Both the position numbers and the translations under genes were made by a program. A DNA stretch of 64,000 nucleotides from Pezicula radicicola (lineage: Eukaryota > Ascomycota > Leotiomycetes > Helotiales > Dermateaceae), in the NCBI GenBank assembly GCA_003008705.1, contig PDUO01000030.1, positions 588,420 through 652,419 on the forward strand, written 5' to 3'. The notes under the pieces are model-generated. The model saw only the letters and a list, made by a program, of their open reading frames with translations, did no database searches and was not told where the DNA came from. Positions within the stretch are counted from its first letter, which is position 1. Each line of letters starts with the position of its first letter. Of the stretch, positions 10,051 to 21,441 are shown piece by piece.

Positions 10051-13000
10051 TCATACAGGTATGTCTCTGCAGACTGGACATCCATCAGCAATCTGGTCTC
10101 TAAGAAGTCTTGCATGCGTAACCTTGGCCCCAATACTATGTGTTTGCGTGAACTCTCCATTGTCATCAAGCTCGACCTCCGGCGGAGTAACTGGCCTCTC
10201 GCTCTTCTCATAAGTTAAAAGATGCGATAAATGAAAAACATGACCACAAGCAAAGCCAACCAAGGTCTCTGACTCGTATTGAGAGAAAGGCTCATGACAG
10301 CCGACGCAATGGCCCGGTTGATGAACCTTGTTTCGGGTAAAATCTTTGGCTGTTTCGGAGGGTGGAACATCGTTGACGTTAGTTGGGACGTCGGAAGGGG
10401 CAACATCGACATGGTCACGTTCCTTATGTTTGACGTCGAACTTAACGCCTTTACGCTGACCGGAGCGGAGCGTGTTCTGTGCTAGTGCCACTTCGCCACG
10501 AAGGACGCGTGCGACCCCTGAGCTGATACTGTGCTGGATCTCATACTCTTTGATCATGCGGCTTAAGCCTTCTCGTAGGCCTTCTATCGCAAGACCTTCG
10601 GGTATTCGACGCACAAGGGTAATTGGGTTAATGGCCGTGCCTACTTCTTCAAGAAGACCTCGGATGAATCGTGGCTTGTCCATGGAGTAATTCAGCAAAT
10701 CTTCCCACAGATCGGTGTCATCCTGCTGCTTTGCAAATGTGATGGCCTGTGACACATCGCCTAGCTTATCAATGATCAAGTACAAGGCACGCTTGGTCTG
10801 GCCAGTCTTGGAGTAAAGATAGACCAGTTCTGGTACATATTCTCGTTCCTCACATTCTTGTGTAGCCTACGTTATTTAGTACCGTTTGGAACATAGGAAG
10901 TAGAAGTACTAACTTTCTCAAAAGTGTATGAAGTCGAGGACTTCAAAAATTCCATAAGAAGCTCACGATCATATGTTGCAAAGAGGTGGACGGCGAGGTC
11001 TGCAAGATCGTCCACAAAGGACTTACTCTCCACGACGAGCTTATCACGATTCTCTCCAGAATGTTCTTCAATACCATCTCCCCTCCATAGCGAGCTAACG
11101 TAAAAGAACAAGTAAAGAGGCAGTCTTCTCTCCTGCAGTTGGCTAACGACGACTTCCGGCCGAACAAGCCCATGGTGGGCTTCGTTGACCAGAAGAGTAA
11201 TGGCTTCTGAAGTTGCTTCCTGGAGCTCTGAAATGGGCGCTGATCTAGCTTGCTCTTTCGAGACACGGAGCAGAATGAGGCCTGGAATATCGTCGGCGAC
11301 AGCGTCAACTAGATGATACTCTTTTATCAACATCATTGCAGTATCCGCATCTTGCAGTTGAAAATAACATTTGAGTGCTTCTCGTGGTCGGCCATCAGCA
11401 ACGTGAAGTTTGCCTAAACTTTCCATGACTATTCGCCAATCTCTGCCTTTCTTGCCATCTTCGATACTGTCTTCACGAACATCGCGGAATTTGAGCTGGT
11501 TCTCGAGTGCCGTGGTGACGCTTTTAATGTCAAAAAGGTCAGGCGACCATTGATCAAGAAGTGCGCGCACTCTAGGTCGATCGTGGGCGATGTAATAACC
11601 CAAAACTACTTCATAGATGATTGAAGGTAGTGGAGGCTTCATTTGTGTTGTTGGTATAAAGTTAGTGATCTCGTCGAATTTATTCGCATCAGCAAATGTG
11701 CAGACCCAATACTCCCATCGGGTAGACGTGCCCAACACCCTCCCGCAGACTTTGCCTGCAGCAGCCCAGTCGCCTTTCTCAACCAACTGCTGTATCCAAA
11801 GCTCACCAATGCGGCGTTTCTCCTTCTCAACAGCTGAATTGATAAGTTGACTTGCTGACTCTGCAATAGAAGTTCCAGAATCATCGAAATCGTCACTGCT
11901 ATCCACTCTCCGTGGCTCTGGGACCCCTGGCCCGATTTCTGCAAGCTTCTCTGGAGATGATGAGATAATCTCTGGGTGGTTGTCAAGCAGTTCCCAAGCA
12001 TCTTTGAGCCGAGAATTCTCCAGAAGCCAGGTAAGATGATCTGAAAGATCTCTCTTTGTCGCAAGTATGCAATCATATGGACTATGGATGAATATCTTCA
12101 TTCCCGGAGCATCGAAATTGGGATGTGCTGGCTGCGGGCCTTTACGCGTAGTAGCTGTCCTCGTACTGCCAGCCATGCTTGGAACTTTATTTGCTGACTC
12201 GGCATCGCTAGTACTCCGAACACTTGCAGCAGAGCTTAAAAGAGCAGCGGGATTGAGAGTAGCAGTGGCATTTAGAGTGGCATTCCACATTCCACTGCCC
12301 ATCCCAGCAATGGTTTCTAGTGTCCCCCGTGACGTCTGGACAACTGGGAGGGCACGAGGTGCTGGTATAATTCCGAGGTGATAGTCAGCGGCTGAAAGTC
12401 TTTCAAAGCGGCTAACCGTAAGACTGTCCGTATCAACTTCTTCTGAGCTGCCCAGGTCAATGAGCCGAAGCTCAGGCGATAAAGCATTGTGTCGACGCCG
12501 TACACCGCCCGAGGGTTCACTAGAAGTCGATGCGGTCGATCCTTTAGGCTTGTGTCCCTTGCCCTTGGGTGTACGAGGCCTGTCCTTAACTTCTTCTTCT
12601 TCCTCTTCTTCGTCATCCGGTTTCATATAAGCAAGTACAAGAAGCAAAGTTGGGGTATATAACGACAATCCAGAAATAATGCAATCCATCCGTAATCTAA
12701 CATCTGTTAGCAACTTCTATCTCGTTCCGGGTCATTGGCTTACATTTTAATAATTTCAGCCCGTCCCACGGTGCGCTCTCCAACATTTTTCCCAACGCCG
12801 GTGCTCCCAGGATGCACATTAATAATCCAGATTGTGCCACCCCATCCCACAAGCAATTTCTCGATGCGCCCGTTGCTTTGTGAGACTTGCTGCCTCAATT
12901 TTGCCGTAACGGGCGATGCCGTAGCAGCTTCTCGAGACTTGTCATCCTCGTCGGTCTCAACGCTCTTCTCGTCTATCCATTCAATTCGTGCTTTCCATAC

Positions 13001-14105
13001 ACCTGCCATTTCCTCCCATTCGTCTTCCTGCGGCCTGTCGACATGGCCTACACGCTTCCAAGCCGAATCAGCATCAGCACTCTCCAAATGCAGATGAGAA
13101 CGCATAATCTTCACGCCGTGCTCGTTTGCCCAAGCAACATATTTTCCAGATAAAGACCATTTGATTGTGCTGATTGTCCCTTCGCCCGAATGCAGCACTG
13201 TATCCTTGCCATTATTTCCAGCCAATCCCATCGACCCTAGCCATCCTGCCGCAGCAGCAGCTGTGGTACCTACTGTCGTTGAGGTGGTATTAGTTCCTGC
13301 CCTACCTCCTACTGTAAGGACCAGGCTTCCAGCCAAGCCACCAGAAAGATATGACCGGTCGTTCTTAAAGTCTGGTGACATGGATACAGCTTGCACAGGC
13401 CTTTGGAAGTCACGCAGTTGAACATCTCTATCGTCTACCAACGATGCTATACAGACTTTGCCCTCGATAGAAGCTGTAGCTATGTATATTGAATTTGATG
13501 GGGTGTTTGGGACCAGCTTCTGTCTGGGGGCCGCCCGAGGCGAATTTGCAGCAGAAGTGTGAGAAGCTATCGAGGCTGTTCGTATAGGAGTATTCTGTGG
13601 TTGAGATACAACTCTCGTTACGGCATCGGGTGTGGCAGTGGTTACTGGTGGTGGGAAGGGTGATATCGATATGCTGGTGACAGAGGCTTGATGGGCCTTG
13701 TAACTTCGAACAGATTGTAAAGATGGAAGAGATATTACGTGCTAGGCAAGAGATCAGTACCATCCTCAAAATGCGATCACAAAACTTACGATGTTGCCGT
13801 TATGAGTCCCAATAAACTATATATCATTCAGTAGAATCCAGAGCGGTAAGACAGAGCATGCAAACCATCTTGTCTCCAGCAACTAGAAACGCACTTGTAG
13901 CATCACCATTCCTGTAAACGGGCAGAAGATGACTAGTTAATCGAGCATATTTCAGCTTTGGCTCCTCCTCCTCCTCCTCATCCTCCTCAGGCTCGCTATC
14001 CACTTCTTCGTCATCGTCGTCGTCGAGGGTACTGTCTTCTGTTGGGACCGACTCCTTATCTTCTGGCTTTTTGGTGTCGCCTTGGTCCTGGGAGGTCTCA
14101 GCCAT
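10051..14105 (-). CDS. vps41: Vps41, HOPS vacuolar tethering subunit
   Basis: Five exons: 14105-13866, 13816-13790, 13741-12744, 12696-10914 and 10866-10051; introns are 47-49 nt and the exons sum to 1288 codons. Vps41 joins the HOPS tether with Vps39, Vps11, Vps16, Vps18 and Vps33 and drives fusion at the vacuole with Rab7/Ypt7. Visible parts: an acidic N-terminal tract, a beta-propeller entered at GTHNGNI and SYKAHQASVTSISISP and running to about residue 430 with a long acidic/low-complexity insert, then alpha-solenoid clathrin-repeat segments (LLENSRLKDAWELLDNHPE, QLVEKGDWAAAGKVCG, LYLYSKTGQTKRALYLIIDKLGD), the conserved EEVGTAINPITLVRRIPEGL, and a C-terminal RING-H2 (CVGC...CGHVFH...CPVC, about 1203-1283). 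The donor of intron 1 (GTTTGC) is non-consensus. The first 200 residues hold two runs of Asp/Glu. Identification is firm. Confidence 0.95.
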
Positions 14106-14393
14106 GGCGGCACACTATTCTCATAACATTTGGTAGAGATGTCATGAGGGGAGCTTGACTTGACGACGTCAACGGAAGCTCGGTCAGGTGTGCACATATG
14201 ACCGAGGCTTATACGTGCACGATCCTTCAGCCACTTTTCTGCTAAAGTTGACACCATACTGGATATATGTACCCACCGGACCTGGAGCTTCTGATAGTTT
14301 GGGTCCACGCACATTTTGTTAAACAGACGTCAGTTGTCAAAATGTTCAATGGGAAGAGAAACATATCAATACGATTAGATCTCCTCAATATAC
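14106..14393. promoter_or_regulatory. Shared divergent promoter, vps41 / RMND1-like gene
   Basis: The two start codons are 288 bp apart on opposite strands, so both promoters must lie in or overlap this gap. No TATA box or named operator stands out. Confidence 0.5.
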
Positions 14394-15650
14394 ATGATGA
14401 ACGTCATGCAGAGTTTCCGTCGACAGCTCTCATCCCCTCCAATTCGTCGCATCGTCTTTGATGGCACCACGCATCCCTTCCGAAATCTACATGCAACAGC
14501 AACGGCCCAATTCCCCCGAAAACGAAATTTCTTCTCTTCAAATGCTGCTTTGCAGCTAGATGCAGCTGCGAAAGTCGAGCCTGTGAAGGATGGCGTTCCG
14601 GCACAGAAGCGAAAGACTTTGCGATCACCAGCGGGGAAAACATCTCTACGGAGAGTAGCAGTGGAGGCACAGAGGTCGCGAGAGACCACACAGCGTAAAT
14701 CAGAAGCAATTGGCAATGGGGATGGAAGCAACAGAGTCACAGCCATATGTGTTGCTGATCAATTTGATATGGATGCCGTCTCTCGAATTCTGCGCTCCCA
14801 TGGTTTTCCAATCGACCCGGATGGAACAAATTTCGAGACCGACCAGGTGATACACACGAGGGGCGTTAATAACGGAGATATATTTGTGTTTCCTTCCGGA
14901 TCTCTCGTTGCATGGTCTTTACCAGAAGACGTAGCATCTGATCTTGCGACAAAAACTCTGCTCCCGGCAGCGATCAATCCAAGTACAGACCAGATTGAGA
15001 TGGAGGACTTCGAGTACGAAGAAGATGCTAGTCGGGACAACAGCACCATCAAGGGCGACGTTATTACGCTGGGGACGAAAAAAGAGCTGCAGTCCGAAAC
15101 GGAGGAAAGCCCAAAAGTCGATACAACCCTCGCAAAGATTGCCTTTTCCTCTGGCCTCGCCCGTTCTACCAAACTTGCAGTCTTAGAAACCATGCTCCGA
15201 AAGTATTTCGAGTCAACCCGTCAGATTCCCACCATGCTTTCTCGTGGATCCCGGCTTCCTTTCAAGCGGAAGTTCGTCCTCCAGAAGACTGGTGAACTTC
15301 TGGAACTCCGCGCCCAACTCAACCACTACTCAGAACTCACTGATTCCCTCCCAGATCTTTTCTGGGACAGCAGGCATGAATTGGGATTAGAGGGTTACTA
15401 TGATCAAGTTGGCAGAGCGTTGGATGTCGGTGTGCGTATCAAGACATTGAACGAGAAAATGGACTACGCGCAGGAGATTGCGAGCATCTTGCGAGAGACG
15501 ATGAGTCAAAAGCATAGTGTCGACCTTGAGTGGATCATCATTTGGTTGATTACCATAGAGGTAGGATTCGAGTTGAGAAGATTATGGAAAGAGAGGTCTG
15601 AGCGATTGGAGAAGGAAGCTTCTATTGCCAGGGGCCTGGTGACGGCTTAA
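14394..15650 (+). CDS. RMND1/Mrx10-like mitochondrial DUF155 protein
   Basis: A single frame of 418 residues. The N-terminus is Arg/Ser-rich and lacks acids (FRRQLSSPPIRRIVFDG, then RNLHATATAQFPRKRNFFSS), as expected of a mitochondrial presequence. From about residue 118 the DUF155 (RMD1/RMND1) domain is visible: ICVADQFDMDAVSRILRSHGF, GDIFVFPSGSLVAWSLPED, KIAFSSGLARSTKLAVLE, LPFKRKFVLQKTGELLELRAQLNHYSELTDSLPDLFWD, and a C-terminal hydrophobic segment LEWIIIWLITIEVGFELRRL that can anchor the protein in a membrane. Human RMND1 and yeast Mrx10 are inner-membrane proteins tied to mitochondrial translation; yeast Rmd1 and Rmd8 are cytosolic relatives, and the presequence argues against those. In-frame Met codons at residues 2 and 5 are alternative starts. 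Confidence 0.85.
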   Translation: MMNVMQSFRRQLSSPPIRRIVFDGTTHPFRNLHATATAQFPRKRNFFSSNAALQLDAAAKVEPVKDGVPAQKRKTLRSPAGKTSLRRVAVEAQRSRETTQRKSEAIGNGDGSNRVTAICVADQFDMDAVSRILRSHGFPIDPDGTNFETDQVIHTRGVNNGDIFVFPSGSLVAWSLPEDVASDLATKTLLPAAINPSTDQIEMEDFEYEEDASRDNSTIKGDVITLGTKKELQSETEESPKVDTTLAKIAFSSGLARSTKLAVLETMLRKYFESTRQIPTMLSRGSRLPFKRKFVLQKTGELLELRAQLNHYSELTDSLPDLFWDSRHELGLEGYYDQVGRALDVGVRIKTLNEKMDYAQEIASILRETMSQKHSVDLEWIIIWLITIEVGFELRRLWKERSERLEKEASIARGLVTA

Positions 15651-16608
15651 AAATTATAGAAGGCAAAAATTGCATTGATGGCGTTTGTTTTTAAGATACC
15701 CCCCTCTACCCTACCTAGTAGGCAAAATTATTTGGCAATCGAAATTCTTACCAAAGCTATCTATTTCTCCAGTTTTCAATGGAGTTCGTTGTCCCCAGCC
15801 TCAAAGTAAAGAATTAACATTATGGCAAGTTTTCAGCAAACCTAATGGTAGTTTCGTACCTGAGACGATTTCTTAAGTAAGGATCTATCCACAACTACAA
15901 AAAAAAAAGGGGGAATATGACACTCGCAACCTGGGTGGTGGTATTGGTGCCCTTAACTGAGAACAGATTCATAGTGAAATCAACAGAACGTAATGTCACC
16001 CGTGTCATCGTCATCCTCAATGCCATTGTCATCCATCATAGCAGACCTGCTTGCACTATATTCTCTTCCGCAGCGATACTAGGTGTTCGCTGACACTGTC
16101 CTGTTCCCTTGTCAGTATGTCATCTCTTCTCGAATAAGTTCTTAGAGATTGGATAAAAGAAATGAAGGGATCCAAGCAGATAAGTCTTTGCTTAAAGAGA
16201 ACTTTATTAACTCTTTAACATGCAAAACTTTTCGCTGAAGTCTGACATGTAGTCTAGCAACGAGACTCACTATAACAAAAACGCTAACCTATAGAATTCG
16301 CTCTTATTTCTCGATCAACCCAAAACAAAGAATGGGAGATAAACTAGAATGTAGGTTGTTTGGTTTTGTTTAGTTTAGACAGAGAGGATAGGAGGACTCA
16401 GGTTATTTCTGAGCCTACTGGGATTGATTCTTGAGGGTCCATTCAGTAGTTCGTGCCTAGGACTGAGTTTTAAAGTTCGGGTAACTAAAGAGAACTTTTA
16501 TATTTTAAAACCCAGCAATTCAATATCAGAATTTCGATATGAGTACCGTGTCAATTGCTTCTTAAGAGATCATTTTGAGTAGCTCACTTAACATAAGTAA
16601 CCTACTTG
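15651..16608. other. Intergenic, AT-rich
   Basis: No gene seen. The last ~60 bp begin a field of imperfect GTAACCTACTTGA-type words into which the hAT-like element at 16617 has inserted. Confidence 0.4.
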
Positions 16609-16616
16609 ACTTGAGT
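16609..16616. repeat. Left 8-bp target site duplication ACTTGAGT
   Basis: Identical to 17488-17495 and directly abuts the CAGTG terminus of the hAT-like element. Confidence 0.85.
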
Positions 16617-17487
16617 CAGTGTTGCTAATAATATAACAATATATCGTATCACTAACAATATAGGCAATACAATATCACGATTCCTATATTGTGACAAGAT
16701 GATATGATATAAGAGTGCTCATATTGCCAGTATATTGTTATATTGCGATATTGTCTAGCCTAAAATGGGCTCCTATATGGGCTTCGAAACAGGCTCCCAT
16801 GTTGGAAACAATAGAATCAATATAATCGATAAATATCGATATAATATTAATAGGTTGATTAGTTGTCTAATAGGTCGGTTTAGCCTATATAGTAGGCCTC
16901 AAATAACCCTGGTGCTAAGACATATCTCAGGCCTGTATTAGTAAGCACTATTTCTGACATCCCTATACTTCGTATAGGCTTCGAATAAGGGCTTCGAAAT
17001 GGGCCTCTCTGTATACAAAAAAACCGGTAGATTTATGCACGGACCATATAACCAAAACAATTAACTTACTAAATAACTATCAAATATAACAAGTTAAAAT
17101 TTTATAACTTCAATTAGAGGCATTTCGAATAAAAGATATATAATTTTATTTTATTTTATTTTATTTTTATGAGGTGTTTTAGTGGATGTTTTAGTAGGGT
17201 AGATTGTACCACAAACAGGCCGGTTTTTTCGTACACGTAGAGATGGGCTTTAAAATAGGCTTCGAAATACGGTCTTATATAGGCCCGAAATTATATGGAA
17301 TGAGATAGTCAATATGGAGTTGGGATTGCTTAGTATCATGTGACGATATTGTTTATATTAGCAATATAGCAATATAATATAGAAGTTCCCATATCGCAAA
17401 TGAAACGAAATTAGATTTCTCATATCGTTGTTATAAAACGATATAGAAGTGGGCCATATTGATTTGTTTATATTGTTAGCAACACTG
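16617..17487. mobile_element. Non-autonomous hAT-like element (MITE)
   Basis: An 871-bp element with terminal inverted repeats CAGTGTTGCTAA (16617-16628) and TTAGCAACACTG (17476-17487), continuing inward as AATATAAC/AATATAAA-like sequence. It is flanked by a perfect 8-bp target duplication, ACTTGAGT, at 16609-16616 and 17488-17495. A CAGTG-type terminus and 8-bp duplication are the marks of the hAT superfamily. There is no transposase frame; the interior is AT-rich with near-palindromic ATATTG words, repeated GGGCTTCGAAA-like blocks and a (TTTTA)n tract near 17146-17170. The intact duplication suggests insertion has not been much blurred since. Confidence 0.85.
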
Positions 17488-17495
17488 ACTTGAGT
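17488..17495. repeat. Right 8-bp target site duplication ACTTGAGT
   Basis: Identical to 16609-16616 and directly follows the CACTG end of the element. Confidence 0.85.
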
Positions 17496-17606
17496 AACTG
17501 ACCCAAATTTGGGTAACTCACTTGCTTTGAGTAACTTACTCGATTTGGGTAACTTACTTGTTTTAAGTAGCCTAGCCTACTTAATTCAAGTAATTAATAT
17601 ACGGCC
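17496..17606. repeat. Degenerate GGGTAACTYACTTG repeats
   Basis: Four or five imperfect units of about 20 bp built from GGGTAACTCACTTG, GAGTAACTTACTCG, GGGTAACTTACTTG and AAGTAGCC. The same word family ends at the left edge of the hAT-like element, so the element split one repeat field. Scattered similar words occur near 1850 and 4380. Confidence 0.5.
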
Positions 17607-18124
17607 ATATTAAAAATGATCTCTTAAAAAGCAATTTCCGCAGCATTTTTTCCATTTCTATCTTTGGACCTAAGTTATGGCTGCTTTAACCTTGAGCAAT
17701 TGGTGAATAAACCTAATCCAAGGAGGCTGGTGAACTGGCATGTTTTCATGCATGTGGGGTGGGTTGCGTCAATAATATCTGAAGTGCAAGTAGTTCAATT
17801 GATACCATTTATAGGTAACACAAGACATGGATATCCTCCATTTCCATCCTATCACTTAGTGCATCACGAGCGTTGCAGTTTTCTGCATCTGCAGAGCTCA
17901 TGCACGATAAGTAACAACCAGGATCTTTCCAGGCTCAACATATCGCAATAGACGAAAACTCATGTGGACGCAAGATAAAATGCACAGCTGATGCAGGGAA
18001 TAAATATGTAAGTAAGCACATACCAAAAATGTATATTGAGTTTGGGGGTTCCCCTCTTTTCCTCTTCGCCCCCTCAAGTTCACAATCCCAACTCTTCATC
18101 CTTAAAACTCTTATTCATATTATC

Positions 18125-19613
18125 ATGGCAACAGCTAAGTCTTCTAAACCTTTGCGAGTGTTAGTTATAGGTGCAGGTACGTTTCTTTGCTTGATATTCA
18201 AATAGAAGAAGACGCACTACTGAGCCAAAATAGGATCAGCAGGGCTACTTGTAGCACATGCTCTCAAACAGGTATAGTACTTTTGTACCTTCAATAACTT
18301 CCTCGGATTTCGCTTAATGTGCTTCGTACGGAGTATAGGTCAACATATCCTGCACAGTCTTCGAGGCGGACCTCAGTAGCACAATACGTCCTAGAGACTG
18401 GTCTTTCGGAATATACTGGGCCCAATCACCACTCGCATCAATCATACCGCCAGAACTAGTCTCTCAAATTGAGAACTCACAAGTGGATGATAAAGCCCCG
18501 TCTGCTGATGATGTCCTACCGGTTTATAACACTGAGACAGGCAAATTGATTTGCGATTTACCATCGCCTTTCAGTCTAAGGCTTCAGAGGAGGAAATGGC
18601 TGAAATTGATTTCACAAGGTCTTGATATCCAGGTATGTTCCCAATGCTAGATACTCATTCAAGAATGGTGTTTCGGCTAAATGTATCATAGTATGGGAAA
18701 CGACTATCAGAGATTCATACCGATGGTGATATTGTGACAGCAACATTCACAGACGGCACACAAGAGACTGGGAATCTCTTGATTGGAAGTGAAGGCGCTC
18801 ACTCACTTACCCGCGAATTCCTAGTGGGACCTGAGGAGGCAAAACTCATACCGTGTCCGGTTGTCGGAACAGTGGCAATTACCAAGATGCCAAGAGAAGC
18901 AGCTTTGAAGATTCGGGAGATTCATACACGTCACATAATAGGTTTCCATCCCAATGGTTACTTTACTTGGTGTGGCAGTAAGTCTTTCATATCCCTACAA
19001 CATCATATCAAAATCTCACACAAAGATAGTCCATGAATGTGTGGGTCTCGATAATCCAGAAGATTGGACATTCATGTTGATGAATTCATGGATCTCAAAC
19101 GAAGATTCAGGATTACCAAGTAAAGGTTTCGAGTTAGTGAAAGATGTCAAAGAGAGAGCGAAGGTCTATGGCTCCCCTTTTCGAGAAATCTTTGAAGCAA
19201 CCCCTGATGATGCTCCGATTTGGCATGGAAGGCTTAGCTTATGGCCAACGAAAAATTGGGATAACAGAAACGGGACTGTGACTTTGGCTGGTGATGCCGC
19301 ACATCCTATGACTTACCGTGAGTCTTGAATATTTCTTCTCACGCTTGTTCATGACTAATACTTGCTTTTGGTAGACCGTGGTCAAGGGCTCAATAATTCT
19401 ATCCTTGACGCTGCTGATTTCCTAGAAAAATTGAAAGCTATGAAAGGGAATACTGCTGAAGAGTTGAAGAAGGCTGTTAACAACTACGATGCTGCTTTGT
19501 GGCCGAGGGGTAATGATGCCGTTCTTAGTAGCGAGCAGAATACCATGATGATCCATAACTGGCCGCAGTTGTTAGAGAGTCCCTTGATCAAACTTGGCTT
19601 GAAAAGAAAATAG
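18125..19613 (+). CDS. FAD-dependent monooxygenase (aromatic hydroxylase type)
   Basis: Six exons: 18125-18176, 18234-18271, 18339-18632, 18692-18977, 19030-19317, 19375-19613; all introns are GT...AG and the exons sum to 399 codons (398 residues). The Rossmann motif VLVIGAGSAGLLVAHAL is at residues 12-28, an IGSEGAHSLTREFLVG segment (the NADPH/FAD 'GADG' region, with Ser-Glu in place of Ala-Asp) lies mid-protein, and the second FAD motif TLAGDAAHPMTYHRGQGLNNSILDA is near residue 310. This is the layout of class A flavin monooxygenases, which hydroxylate aromatic or polyketide substrates with NAD(P)H and O2. There is no signal peptide or membrane tail. It stands alone beside a decayed carboxylesterase and 630 bp downstream of the hAT-like element. 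The substrate is unknown. Confidence 0.9.
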
Positions 19614-20110
19614 TCTGTAACGTTGGAGGTTTATTTCAAGTTCTTATTTAGGGAAATAGTCTGAGATTTTAGAACTGAGTTTTCTTTTTCCTCGCTAATA
19701 AATGCTAAGACTAAAACTAGAGCCTTGTGACCACATATGCACTCTATAAATATAAGGTAATGACAATCCTGAATGCATGATCTGGATCCTCTTTGCTCTT
19801 GATTTAATGATACCTGTCCTAAAGAACCACTAACAGTTGATTGCTGACTGTATATTACCTCTTCTCCGCATCTCTAGCTAGTGAAGTGCAGGTATTAAAG
19901 AATAGAACATTGAGTTTTAATTAGACATTTATCTACATTAAGTTGTGAAATCAACGAGAATAAATAGACAATAGATGAGCCCCACAAGACGGCCTCTTCT
20001 CCGCCTTTCTTCCCACGTCTTCCTTTTAGTTAAATCTAGGTGTTCTCCAAGCATGTCCAACTACCTGCAGCCCCAAGCAATCTCAATTAGTGGGACTGCG
20101 CGCTCTACCA
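19614..20110. other. Intergenic between convergent genes
   Basis: The two 3' ends face each other here. No gene or repeat seen. Confidence 0.4.
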
Positions 20111-21441
20111 TCATACACAACGGGTCTCATTGATACGGCTCTCCGCGACATCAGCCCCAATAGATGTAATGTTAACAAGATCATGGCCTAAGCTCCAATA
20201 TGGAAATGGTTGTACGTCGTTCATAACGGGGACTCCATTCTGTACAAAGTTAACGATGGCACGCTGAAGAATGCCCTGTGTTTCTGGATATGGGACTGGA
20301 TTAGCAGGGTCGTTAAAAGTGTACTTAAGGTCCTGAAGGTGAAAGCCAGGGGCGACGCTAAATTCAGCTAAATAGAGTAAACTATTAGCACGAAGCCAAT
20401 AATGCTACTTTGGGGAGATTCAAGGTAGATCTACAGGCATAGCTTTGGCCTTGAAGAGCTTGGTTGATGAAATGGAAAGTGCAATCAATGACAGCCTCTC
20501 CCCAGAGCGTCACCCGACGAGAAGACTGATCGATATAGCCTAGGGAGCCATCGAAATCAGGAGGATAAAAGCCTGCCATGAGATAATCTAGACTGGCATC
20601 ATTAAGCCCTAGGATCGACCGGTTCAACCACTTCCGAAAGTCCTCGTCTGTCTCGATATTAGGATCAAAGAAGAAGGCACCTTCAAAAGAATTGTGCGCG
20701 GCCAGAACCTCAACATCCATATCAAAAGCTCCGTTGTCCAACATCTGGCCTAGTGTGCCCTAGATGAGGTTTCCATTCCAGCGCGAGGCGTTGGTCGAGG
20801 AGAGGGTGTAGCCGCCGTGAATCTGTAGATGGAGTCAGTCAACAGTCTCCGATACAAAGCAGCTGAGATGCTTGCCCAAATAAGTACAGGGGCGCCTTCA
20901 AGTCACTTCGGCTCATTTGTCGCTTGGAGGACTTTCTTTGGCACATGGACATCCGGGAAGAGACAATCCTCTGTGACATCTTGGCTGATAGGGATTTGGG
21001 GAACAGGCGCGTTGGCGATGTCTACCTCCCAAGCAAGAAGGCTAAATGGGTTCTTGGGGTTGGTGTATTTGGTGATGGAACTGAGCGCCTGAGCTTGCCA
21101 GGCCGGAACTCCTTGGGGGCAAGTCCGAGTTTTTGGGCCGTTCTGGATGGTGTTTCGATTCGACTCGGGGGGGGCTCGAAATCTCAGATTCCCGACTGGC
21201 GGTTGGGCGTATCGGATGTCCTGGAATATGTAGACATCGGTTGTTTCGTTGTAGGACAGCGCCTGATGTAGTTCTTATGTTGTTTATAATTGTCCGCTAG
21301 TCACTTGAAGGAGGAAAAATCTATACTGACATAACCTAAATCGACGATTGGAAAGCCATTACGCTTCAACTTGTCAAACGGAGTACCAAAGACTATCGGC
21401 GCCAAAGTCAATAGAAGATAACTAGTTGATATGCTACGCAT
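20111..21441 (-). pseudogene. Type B carboxylesterase/lipase pseudogene, catalytic core lost
   Basis: Reading leftward from ATG 21441: a signal peptide (MRSISTSYLLLTLAPIVFG), an intron with donor at 21330 and acceptor before 21262, then family blocks QDIRYAQPPVGNLRFRAPP and SQDVTEDCLFPDVHVPK, and the oxyanion-hole region APVLIW...IHGGYTLSS after a second intron. The text then jumps straight to a C-terminal half (ASRWNGNLI, HNSFEGAFFFDP, EAVIDCTFHFINQALQGQSY, EFSVAPGFHLQDLKYTF). Roughly 200 residues, including the G-E-S-A-G nucleophile elbow, are missing. In-frame stops add to this: TGA 20903-20905 and TAG 20760-20762. A 3' intron with donor GTAGAT and acceptor TTTAG restores frame before EFSV. 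Intact relatives are secreted serine hydrolases; this copy cannot be active. Confidence 0.82.

Noticed and set aside
10051..10060. Extra 3' intron in vps41 starting at GTATGA
   Set aside because: The RING-H2 finger is complete and the stop follows directly, as in relatives, so no further exon is needed.
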